A program made the translations under genes and the position numbers. From positions 62,001 through 126,000 of the forward strand of contig NZ_JBITDV010000013.1 of the NCBI RefSeq assembly GCF_044454545.1: a DNA stretch of 64,000 nt, given 5' to 3'. The notes below the pieces were generated by a model. It was given only the letters and a program-made list of their open reading frames with translations, made no database searches and was not told the DNA's origin. The DNA comes from Cryptosporangium sp044454545 (lineage in GTDB: Bacteria; Actinomycetota; Actinomycetes; Mycobacteriales; Cryptosporangiaceae). This document shows positions 42,778 to 49,866 of the stretch, piece after piece (positions within the stretch are counted from its first letter, which is position 1; the number at the start of each line of letters is the position of its first letter).

Positions 42778-44030
42778 CCGCGGTGCCGGTGGCCGTACCG
42801 GCCACGCCGGTACTGCCCGCGTCGGTGCGGGCTCCCCGACGGGCGCTGTTGCCGTCGACCGCGGCCGGGACGCTCGGTCCCGCGCTACTCGTCGCCGCCG
42901 GCTACGTCGATCCGGGGAACTGGGGAACCGACGTCGCGGCCGGCGCCCGGTTCGGGTACGGGCTGGTCTGGGTGCTCGCGCTCGCGACCGGCCTCGCGCT
43001 GTTCCTGCAGTACCTCTCGGTCCGCCTCGGTCTGGCGTCGGGTCAGGACCTGGCGTCGCTGCTCCGGACCCGTCTGCCCCGTCCGGCGCGCGCTCTGCTG
43101 ATCCCGCCCGTTCTCGGGATTCTGGTGGTCACCGAGATCGTCGAGGTGCTGGGTGTGGTGATCGGCGTCCAGCTGCTCACCGGTTGGTCGACCGGCGGCT
43201 CGGTGGCCGCCGCGACCGGGTTGATCGTCGCGATCCTCGTCGCGCCGCCGGGCGTCGCCCGGCGGACCGTCTACACGTGCCTGGGCCTGGTCGGCGCGGT
43301 GTACTTGACCGTGCTGGTCCGGCACGGCGTCGGCGACGTGCTCGGGGGCCTGCGCCCGCAGCCACTACCGCCGGGCGGGATCGTCGTCGCCGCGGGACTG
43401 ATCGGCGCCGTCGTCATGCCGCACAACGTCCTCCTGCACAGTGCACTCGCCCGGGATCTGCGGCACGCCGCCGACCGCAAGGAGGGCGGCCGCGCGAGCG
43501 AGGCCCGGCTGGCCGGGCTCAGCCGTCGGTCGCTGACCACCACCGCCGCTGCGCTCGGGGTCGCGTTCGCGGTGAACTGCGCGATCATGTCGATCACCGC
43601 GAGCGGCTCGGGTCGCGGTGCCGATCTCGCCGGCGCGCTGGGGTCGGTCGGCGCCGTCACCACCGTCCTGTTCGCGATCACTCTGATCGGCGCCGGTCTG
43701 GCGTCGTCGACCGCGGGGGGAATGGTGGGCGCCGACGTGATCAGCCGCCTGCTGCCGGGTTTCCCGGCCCCACCCGCGGTCCGCCGGATCGCCTGCCTGG
43801 TCCCCGGTGCGGCGATCGCCGGGAGTGGGCTGCCGCAGCTGTCGGTGCTGGTGTGGAGCCAGGTGCTGCTGACGGTGGCGCTGCCGCTGGTGCTGGTGCC
43901 GCTGGTCTGGTTCTGCAGCGAGCGCCGCACGGTGGGCGGCTGGGCCCTGTCGCCGTCGGTCCGGGTCGTCGCCGGTCTCGTCGTTGCTGGAGTGTTCGCG
44001 GCCGGCGCCGCGTCGCTCTTCGCCGGGTGA
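42774..44030 (+). CDS. mntH: NRAMP family divalent metal (Mn/Fe) transporter
   Basis: A 418-aa, about 11-helix protein, GTG 42774 overlapping the previous stop. The metal-binding motifs are both present: DPGN (46-49) in TM1 and AVVMPHN in TM6. RRSLTTTAAALGVAFAVNCA is also typical of NRAMP. It imports Mn2+ (or Fe2+) driven by protons. Co-transcription after Mn catalase suggests it feeds that enzyme under oxidative stress. Confidence 0.92.
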   Translation: MTAVPVAVPATPVLPASVRAPRRALLPSTAAGTLGPALLVAAGYVDPGNWGTDVAAGARFGYGLVWVLALATGLALFLQYLSVRLGLASGQDLASLLRTRLPRPARALLIPPVLGILVVTEIVEVLGVVIGVQLLTGWSTGGSVAAATGLIVAILVAPPGVARRTVYTCLGLVGAVYLTVLVRHGVGDVLGGLRPQPLPPGGIVVAAGLIGAVVMPHNVLLHSALARDLRHAADRKEGGRASEARLAGLSRRSLTTTAAALGVAFAVNCAIMSITASGSGRGADLAGALGSVGAVTTVLFAITLIGAGLASSTAGGMVGADVISRLLPGFPAPPAVRRIACLVPGAAIAGSGLPQLSVLVWSQVLLTVALPLVLVPLVWFCSERRTVGGWALSPSVRVVAGLVVAGVFAAGAASLFAG

Positions 44031-44101
44031 CGCGCGGCCCGCCTCGCGAAACCCGGCCGCTCGGGCTGAGTAGGAGTCGGATGGCGGGGCAATGCTCTGC
44101 G

Positions 44102-45076
44102 ATGACCACGACAGAGCCCTCAGCGAAGGCGGGCGCGGGCTTCTCGTCCGCGGACCTGGCCCTGCACGACCTCGGCGCGGCACTGAAGAGCGCCGGCTAC
44201 GCGTTCACCACCCTCACCCCGGCGTCCCACCAGCGGGTCAACCAGCGTCCGGGCAATGCGTGGGCGACCGATCTGCCCGGAGTTTTCGGCTGGAGCCGAC
44301 CGTTTCGCTCGGGCTTGCTGCCGGCGTCTCTCGTGGAGCTGATGGCTGCCGCCGACGTCCTGGCGACCGAGGGCGACACCCACCGGAGCCTGGTGCGGTT
44401 CTCCTCCTGCGACGGCGATCTCTTCGTGCATTCCGCGTTTCCGACGACCGCTCAGGACTCGGTCTTCTTCGGCCCGGACACCTACCGCATGGTTGCTGCC
44501 GCTGTGGCACACCTCGAAGCGCAGGATCGACCGGTCCGGCGGGCGGTGGACGTCGGTTGCGGCACCGGGGCCGGAGCGATCGCCGTGGCGAAGCGGGCGC
44601 CGGAAGCAGACGTGTACGCGGTCGACGTCAATCGCACCGCCCTGCGATACACGCAGGTCAGCGCGGCGCTGGCCGGTGTGCCGAACGTCCGGCCGGTGCT
44701 GAGCGACCTTGTGAGTGGCGTGGATGGCGACTTCGACCTGATCGTGTCCAATCCGCCGTTCATGATCGATCGCGCCGGCCGCCTCTATCGGGACGGCGGC
44801 GGACCGGAAGGCCACGCGCTGTCGCTCGCCATCGTCGACACCGCGGTCGAGCGGCTCGCGCCGGCTGGTTCGCTGGTGCTGTTCAGCGGTGCGGGCATCG
44901 TGGCGAATCACGATCCACTCCGGGTGGCCGTCGCCGAGCGCTTGGCCGGGACGGACCTGGACTGGGCGTACCGGGAGGTCGACCCGGACGTCTACAGCGA
45001 GGAACTCGACGGCGAGGAGTACGGCGACGCCGAGCGGATCGCGGTGGTTGTCCTGACCGCCACCCGACCGCGGTAA
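44102..45076 (+). CDS. Class I SAM-dependent methyltransferase with NPPF motif
   Basis: A 324-aa protein from ATG 44102; the very long frame beginning at 42335 is a shadow of the NRAMP gene. The N-terminal 130 residues are an extra domain. The methyltransferase domain has VDVGCGTGAGAIAVAKRAPE, VYAVDVNRTAL and IVSNPPFMIDRAGRLYRDGG. NPPF is typical of enzymes that methylate a planar nitrogen such as glutamine N5 or adenine N6 (PrmB/RlmG/RsmC/TrmN6 group). Target is not predictable. Confidence 0.88.
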   Translation: MTTTEPSAKAGAGFSSADLALHDLGAALKSAGYAFTTLTPASHQRVNQRPGNAWATDLPGVFGWSRPFRSGLLPASLVELMAAADVLATEGDTHRSLVRFSSCDGDLFVHSAFPTTAQDSVFFGPDTYRMVAAAVAHLEAQDRPVRRAVDVGCGTGAGAIAVAKRAPEADVYAVDVNRTALRYTQVSAALAGVPNVRPVLSDLVSGVDGDFDLIVSNPPFMIDRAGRLYRDGGGPEGHALSLAIVDTAVERLAPAGSLVLFSGAGIVANHDPLRVAVAERLAGTDLDWAYREVDPDVYSEELDGEEYGDAERIAVVVLTATRPR

Positions 45077-45170
45077 CGCCCCTTCGCGGGCGTGGGCAAT
45101 GGCGACGGCGCGGCCGATGTCCGAGTCACCGCCGAACTCGCTGCGCGGATCCCGCATGCCGTACCGGTCC
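45077..45170 (-). pseudogene. Short SDR (glucose-dehydrogenase-type) remnant
   Basis: The minus strand reads DPRSEFGGDSDIGRAVAIAH then AREGA. That closely follows the cofactor motif GGDSGIGRAVAIAFAREGA of a common actinobacterial SDR, with a deletion before it. No start or remaining domain is present. The rest of the 225-bp gap to 45302 contains no other recognisable gene. Confidence 0.55.
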
Positions 45171-45302
45171 GATGCCGGGCCAGATCGCGGCCCGAAATTT
45201 TTTCGTCCAGATGGGACTGAGCCGAATCGCCAGGGGTACGTCGCGTCAGCGTCGGCGACACCCGTCGTAGTTCGAGAACTCGCCCGAGAACTGGGAGAAG
45301 TC

Positions 45303-45602
45303 ATGACCACCGCCAACCCCACTGGTGACTACGCAGCCGGCACCACGGTGTCCGATCGAACGGCACCCCGGCGTCTGAGCACCGAAACGAAGGCGTCCTT
45401 CAAGACGAGCGAATTGATCGTCTACGTGGCGGCCGTCGTCGGCGTTCTGATCGCTTCTCAGGTGGTCGGCAGCGACGACGGCCATGACGACTACTTCCGC
45501 GCTGACCGCGCGTGGCTCTACGTCGTCATCCTGACCGTCGGTTACCTGGTCAGTCGCGGTCTGGCCAAGTCCGGCAGCCGCGACCCCTACGACGCGAGGT
45601 AG
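45303..45602 (+). CDS. Small membrane protein conserved in actinobacteria (hypothetical)
   Basis: A 99-aa product from ATG 45303 with SD gggagaag. The first 40 residues are polar; two membrane helices follow (ELIVYVAAVVGVLIASQVVG and AWLYVVILTVGYLVSRGLAK). The loop between them (GSDDGHDDYFRADR) and the C-terminal GLAKSGSRDPYDAR end look like those of small proteins I have seen in many actinomycetes. Function unknown. Confidence 0.8.
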   Translation: MTTANPTGDYAAGTTVSDRTAPRRLSTETKASFKTSELIVYVAAVVGVLIASQVVGSDDGHDDYFRADRAWLYVVILTVGYLVSRGLAKSGSRDPYDAR

Positions 45603-45663
45603 CTCCCACGCCCGGTTCGGCGGCCTTCACCGGTCGCCGTGCCGGGCGCCCGTCCGAGCCGGT

Positions 45664-46392
45664 TCAGTGGACGCGCAGGGTGGCCCACGTCGTTTTGCCC
45701 TCGGCGGTGGGCAGCGTTCCCCAGGCCGTGGCGAAAGCGTCGACCAGGCGCAGCCCTCGCCCGAGCAGAGGTTCTGCTGAGCCGGTGTGTTTGCGTGCCG
45801 GAGCGGGCGCGCCGTCGTGTACGGCGATGTGTAGGTAGTGCTCGCGGTAGGAGAGCGTGAGTACGAAGGGTGTGCGGGCGTGGGTGGCGGCGTTGTCGGT
45901 GAGTTCGGTGACGAGGACGGCTGCCTCGTCGACGACCGCCTCGAGGTGCCAGGCGGCGCAGGCGTCGCGGGTGAACCGGCGCGCCTCGCCGGGCGACGCC
46001 ACCGTGGGCTGCAGGTAGAGCCGCAGCCGCCCGAGCGGGGCGCCGCGTCCGGCGGCCTGGATGGCTTCCTCGACGGTCGGCCGGACGGGCACCGTTTTCG
46101 CCGCGGGGCTGCGGCGCAGGGCTAGTGTGGTGGCGTCGTTCGGTGCGGCCAGTACGACGGGGATGGCGGGCCAGCTCGCGGCGCGTTCGAGGACGGCGGG
46201 GAACACGGCGAGGAGCACCGGTTGGCTCACGGTGAGCTCGGCGAGGTCGACGACGAGCCCGGTGGGGCATTCGGCAAGACATTTGAGCAGTACTGCGCGT
46301 AGGCCGGGGACGCTACGGGGTCGCAGATGCCCGTCCAGGCGGATCACGGTGACCGGGTTGTGCCGGTCGATCTGCCAGCGCACCGTGTCCAC
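45664..46392 (-). CDS. STAS - HATPase fusion (anti-sigma antagonist joined to anti-sigma kinase)
   Basis: A 242-aa protein if the GTG at 46392 is used; the frame is open to ATG 46473, which would add 27 residues, so the start is uncertain. Residues 1-105 are STAS-like: NPVTVIRLDGHLRPRSVPGL, LVVDLAELTVSQPVL. The C-terminal 125 residues are a RsbW/SpoIIAB-type ATPase: FTRDACAAWHLEAVVDEAAV, the N-box LVTELTDNAATHA, HDGAP, and GRGLRLVDAFATAWG. Antagonist and kinase are usually separate genes. It would control a sigma factor; the one encoded at 48068 is broken. Confidence 0.82.
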   Translation of the reverse strand: MDTVRWQIDRHNPVTVIRLDGHLRPRSVPGLRAVLLKCLAECPTGLVVDLAELTVSQPVLLAVFPAVLERAASWPAIPVVLAAPNDATTLALRRSPAAKTVPVRPTVEEAIQAAGRGAPLGRLRLYLQPTVASPGEARRFTRDACAAWHLEAVVDEAAVLVTELTDNAATHARTPFVLTLSYREHYLHIAVHDGAPAPARKHTGSAEPLLGRGLRLVDAFATAWGTLPTAEGKTTWATLRVH

Positions 46393-46505
46393 GTTCCTAT
46401 CGGATCTCGGGACGTGCTGTTCCGCAAGGTGACGAAGGGGTGTGTTCAGGTGGCCGCGAGCGGGGAATGGCACACGCCGTCCGTGTCTGGTCGGGAGGTG
46501 GCGCC

Positions 46506-47219
46506 ATGCCGGAGTCGACGGTTTCCGCGGAACTCGTCGGTTCGTTCACGGAGTTGACCGACTTGCTGGTGGCGATGCCCGACGTCGGTACGTTGCTGCA
46601 GCGGACCGCGACGCTTGCTGCTGCCGCGGTCGCGCCGTACGCGTCGTGCGGTATCACGCTGGCGCGTAACGGTCCTCCGCTGACCATCGCGGCGAGTGAT
46701 GTCCGTAGTTCGCAGGTGGATGAGCAGCAGTACGAGTGGGACGAGGGTCCGTGTCTGGACGCGTTGCGTCAGGGCGTCGTCGTGGACGTTCCAGACCTGG
46801 CCGGCGACGAACGTTGGCCGCGGTATCGCCCCCGAGCGCTGGCATTGGGAGTGCGCAGCTCCCTGTCTCTGCCCCTGCGGATCCGGGACGAGACCGTCGG
46901 CGCGTTGAACTTCTACGGCGGCCGGGCCGGCCGTTTCGGCAGTGTGGAGCGTGAGCACGCCGACATTTACGCACGGCAGGTCGTCAATGTCGTCACGGTC
47001 GCGCTGCGCCACTTCGAGCAGGTGGAGTTGATCGAACAGTTGCGCGGGGCGCTGATGTCGCGGGCGACGATCGATCAGGCGATCGGTGTGCTGGTCGCGC
47101 GGGAGGGGATCGATCCGGAGCAGGCGTTCGTGTTGTTGCGGCGGGCGTCGCAGAACAGCAACGTGAAGCTGCGTGAGGTCGCGGCGGCGATTCTGCGCAG
47201 TGCCGGGAAACGGCGCTAG
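46506..47219 (+). CDS. GAF and ANTAR domain protein
   Basis: A 237-aa protein; ATG 46506 has the strong SD ggaggt. GAF covers about 1-165 (YEWDEGPCLDALRQGVVVDV, LSLPLRIRDETVGALNFYGG). The ANTAR RNA-binding domain covers about 178-230 (LMSRATIDQAIGVLVAREGI then LRRASQNSNVKLREVAAAIL). ANTAR proteins act as transcription antiterminators controlled by a sensory domain. Divergent from the STAS-HATPase gene. Confidence 0.92.
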   Translation: MPESTVSAELVGSFTELTDLLVAMPDVGTLLQRTATLAAAAVAPYASCGITLARNGPPLTIAASDVRSSQVDEQQYEWDEGPCLDALRQGVVVDVPDLAGDERWPRYRPRALALGVRSSLSLPLRIRDETVGALNFYGGRAGRFGSVEREHADIYARQVVNVVTVALRHFEQVELIEQLRGALMSRATIDQAIGVLVAREGIDPEQAFVLLRRASQNSNVKLREVAAAILRSAGKRR

Positions 47220-47272
47220 CGAGCGGGTCGGTAGAACCCAGAGGCGAGGGTGGCGGACCCGGGACCCGCTCG
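47220..47272 (+). terminator. Inverted repeat after the GAF-ANTAR gene
   Basis: CGAGCGGGTC (47220-47229) pairs with GACCCGCTCG (47263-47272) around a 33-nt loop. It starts directly after the TAG stop and is a plausible terminator. Confidence 0.5.
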
Positions 47273-47347
47273 TCGCTGTCGCGCCACCGTCCAGGGAAGG
47301 GCGACGGATCCGGGTTTGGCCGGACGAATGGCGGTGATCCGTGGGTA

Positions 47348-47902
47348 ATGGATGCGATGACCTGTTGCGTGCCCTGCTCGGTCGACTCGGCCGGGGCGAT
47401 CGATACCTGCGTCGGAGATCCGTGGATCACCGTCGTGTACTCCGCTCCCGGTGACGTCGTAGTTGCCGCCGCGACACGGCCCGGGCGCAGCGAGTTCGAC
47501 CCGCTGCACCCCGGCGACGACCTCGCTGACGCTCGTCACTGGGCGATGATGCTCGCGTTGACCTGCGTGGGTCCTGCGCTCTGGACGAGTTGTCCAGAAT
47601 CTGCGCAGAGTTTTTCCCAGCTGCGGCACCAGATGCTGAGCGGCGCTCTGGACCAGCAGTGGGAGCTGATGTCACTGGTGCTCGACGGCGTGTCCCGACC
47701 GGCCTGGACGTTGCGCGTGCGGCACGGTGCGGTCGCCGTCGTCGCGAGGACCGCACGCGGGGCGGTGGCGCTCGGCGCGCGAGGCATGGACCCGGTGGCC
47801 CTGCAACTGCGGACTGCCCCGGTCCCGACGCCCAGGGTTCTCGTACCCGCGCGTCGCCGTTCCCCCGATGCCGCAGAGCAGGGACGGCGGCTGGCGAGCT
47901 GA
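47348..47902 (+). CDS. Hypothetical protein, 184 aa
   Basis: The frame from ATG 47348 (ATG 47357 also possible) has sensible composition: a Cys-rich start (MDAMTCCVPCSV), beta-like DPWITVVYSAPGDVVVAAAT, a helical middle (SAQSFSQLRHQMLSGALDQQ) and strands near TLRVRHGAVAVVARTARGAV. The Arg/Pro-rich end looks unstructured. I recognise no family. Its position between signalling genes says little. Confidence 0.5.
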   Translation: MDAMTCCVPCSVDSAGAIDTCVGDPWITVVYSAPGDVVVAAATRPGRSEFDPLHPGDDLADARHWAMMLALTCVGPALWTSCPESAQSFSQLRHQMLSGALDQQWELMSLVLDGVSRPAWTLRVRHGAVAVVARTARGAVALGARGMDPVALQLRTAPVPTPRVLVPARRRSPDAAEQGRRLAS

Positions 47903-48067
47903 CGAGCACGTCCGAGGCCCGTTGCGGGCCGCGAAGTTTTGACGTCGGTTCCGCATAGGTCGCGGCCGAGCGGGCACCAGCCGAACGGAGTCCGGTGAGA
48001 AGGAACCGACCCCGTTCCGGCGGTCAGGCAGCGGCCTTGGAACACCGTCCGCAGGGGAGTGACGGCT

Positions 48068-48575
48068 ATGGCCATTTCGAGCTGCACGGCACCGGTGACC
48101 GATTCTTCATCACCCGGCACCGGCGAACCGGACTACAGCCGCTACGAGACCGTGGCTCCGCTGTTCCACCAATTGGCGGCGTGTGGCGCTGACGAGAGTC
48201 GGCGGCACGCCCTGATCAAAGAGCTGACGCTGATACACCTGCCGCCGCGAAGAAGTCCTGGCCGCGCTCCAGGCCGGCGAGGCCTACAACGCCTCGTCGC
48301 TCGACGCGCCGGCCAGCGCGGACGGCTCGGCGGCCACGGTAGGCGACAACCTCGGTGGCCTCGACCGGCGATTTGAGGGCGTCGACAATCACGAGGCGCT
48401 CAAGCCGCTGCTCGCCGCCCTTCCCGACCGGGAACGCGAGATCCTCAAGCTGCGCTTCGTGGACGAGTTCACGAAATCTCAGATCGCGGAGAGAATCGGC
48501 GTCTCCCAGATGCACATCTCCCGCTTGCTGAACCAGATCGTCTCCCGCCTTCGCGTCGGCATGCTCGCTGACTGA
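48068..48575 (+). pseudogene. SigB/SigF-type sigma factor lacking region 2 (deletion plus frameshift)
   Basis: From ATG 48068 the frame encodes DYSRYETVAPLFHQLAACGA then ESRRHALIKELTLIHLP, the usual start up to region 1.2/2.1. After about 48243 the sigma sequence continues only in another frame: REEVLAALQAGEAYNASSLD, then LKPLLAALPDREREILKLRF and QIAERIGVSQMHISRLLNQI (region 4 HTH), ending at TGA 48573-48575. About 110 residues, all of region 2 and part of region 3, are missing, so it cannot form a working sigma factor. Region 4 is intact. Confidence 0.82.
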
Positions 48576-48717
48576 CCGGCGGAAGGGACGCCTCCCGGGC
48601 CTATTCATCGGAACGGCTCAGGTGTAGGCGGCCGGAGGCGGGTAGTACTGCCGCATGCCGTGAGCCGCTCGGGACCTGTGGCGACCATCGCGGCGCACTG
48701 AGGAAGGCCCACTCCAG

Positions 48718-49428
48718 ATGACGTCCTCGCGTCCGAGCGGAACAGCCCTCCGGCTGCTCCACGCATTCGATCTCCGCCACGACGAGCAGTCGATCCGGGT
48801 CTGCGGCGCCGCCCAGCGCCTGCTCGCGTTACTGGCCCTCAACCGGCGGCCCGCGCACCGACGGACGCTGGCCGCGACGCTCTGGCCCGACCTGGACGAC
48901 AAAGCCGCCGCGACGCGGTTGCGGTCGACGCTGTGGCGGTTGCCTGCGCCGACCGGCGAGCGCCTCGTCGACACCGACGGCGGGCAGATGCGTCTCATGC
49001 CGGTGGTCGAGGTCGACCTGCACCTCGTGGAGGACGACGCGTTCGCCGAACGGATCGACATCACTCAGCTGGTCGGCGAGATCCTGCCGGCCTGGGACGA
49101 GCCGTGGGTCGACGCGGAGCGTGAGCGGTTCCGTCAGCTACGCCTGCACCGTCTGGAGGAGGCTGCGGACCGGGCACTGCACGAGGGGCACTACCACGTG
49201 GCCTTGCAGGCGGCGCTCTGCGCCTGTGCGACCGAGCCGTTGCGGGAGAGCGCGCACCGCCGCGTCCTGCAAGTGCACCTCGCGGAAGGCAACCCGGGCG
49301 AAGCGCTCCGGCACTACCACACCACGCGCAGGCTGCTGCGCGACGAGCTGGGCTTGCCGCCGGCACCGGCCACCCGCGAGATCGTCGCCCACCTGCTCGG
49401 GCGCCCCGTCGACGCCCGATCCGCCTGA
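48718..49428 (+). CDS. SARP family transcriptional regulator (OmpR-type DNA-binding domain plus BTAD)
   Basis: A 236-aa protein from ATG 48718. Residues 8-105 are a winged helix of the SARP type (LRLLHAFDLRHDEQSIRVCG, then LLALNRRPAHRRTLAATLWP and ATRLRSTLWRL). Residues 110-235 are a bacterial transcriptional activator domain (WVDAERERFRQLRLHRLEEA, then EPLRESAHRRVLQVHLAEGN). There is no ATPase, so it is a small SARP. SARPs bind heptamer direct repeats; one such array occurs upstream of the eCIS operon, but a link is only possible, not shown. Confidence 0.87.
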   Translation: MTSSRPSGTALRLLHAFDLRHDEQSIRVCGAAQRLLALLALNRRPAHRRTLAATLWPDLDDKAAATRLRSTLWRLPAPTGERLVDTDGGQMRLMPVVEVDLHLVEDDAFAERIDITQLVGEILPAWDEPWVDAERERFRQLRLHRLEEAADRALHEGHYHVALQAALCACATEPLRESAHRRVLQVHLAEGNPGEALRHYHTTRRLLRDELGLPPAPATREIVAHLLGRPVDARSA

Positions 49429-49448
49429 GCGGCCCCGGCAAAACGCCG

Positions 49449-49495
49449 ACACGAGATGTTGTGTGTGACTTCTGTGGCGCACCTAGATATGGTGT
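49449..49495. promoter_or_regulatory. Tandem NrdR boxes upstream of nrdAB
   Basis: Two 16-mers resemble the NrdR consensus acaCwATATAtWGtgt: ACACGAGATGTTGTGT (49449-49464) and CACCTAGATATGGTGT (49480-49495). Their starts are 31 bp apart, the spacing normal for paired NrdR boxes. A -10-like TAGATA lies inside box 2. NrdR-dATP binding would repress nrdAB. Confidence 0.72.
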
Positions 49496-49503
49496 CTCTC
49501 GTA

Positions 49504-49735
49504 GCTGGTTCGGCCGATCGTCCAGATCGGTCGTGGCAACAGGGAACCCGGTGAGAATCCGGGACTGCCCCGCAGCGGTAAGTGGGAACGACCGCCGTCA
49601 ACCAAGCACTGGGCCCGGCAACGGCCTGGGAAGCGACGGCCAGTAGGCCCGCGCGACCGATTCTGCCTGCGCGCCCCACGGCGCGACCGGCGGTACCGAC
49701 CCGCGCACAGCCCACGAGTCCGAAGACCTGCCAGC
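49504..49735 (+). promoter_or_regulatory. Cobalamin (B12) riboswitch controlling nrdAB
   Basis: The leader contains the conserved core gggaacccggtgagaatccg followed by gactgccccgcagcggtaag, the ctgggaagcgacggccagta segment and the B12 box agtccgaagacctgcc. P1 is GCTGG (49504-49508) with CCAGC (49731-49735). In actinomycetes such riboswitches shut off class Ia RNR when B12 is available for class II RNR. The gene directly downstream is nrdA, matching that logic. Confidence 0.93.
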
Positions 49736-49736
49736 G

Positions 49737-49760
49737 CGCCGGACCGGCAACGGTCCGGCG
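49737..49760 (+). promoter_or_regulatory. Hairpin in the riboswitch expression platform
   Basis: CGCCGGACCG-gcaa-CGGTCCGGCG forms a 10-bp stem with a GNRA-like loop directly after P1. There is no U-tract; it may be a Rho-dependent or translational control element. The nrdA SD lies about 95 nt further on. Confidence 0.55.
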
Positions 49761-49866
49761 GTCGGAGGCCGCGCGGGACGGCTGACGCCAGCCCCGCACG
49801 CCGCTGTGCGCGATGGTGTCTGTTCTCGCGCGTCCTCACCCTGGACGTACTCGCGAGGAGAGAGTT

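Noticed and set aside
42335..44101. Upstream extension of the methyltransferase frame over the NRAMP gene
   Set aside because: Arg-rich off-frame translation of the NRAMP gene; the real start is ATG 44102.
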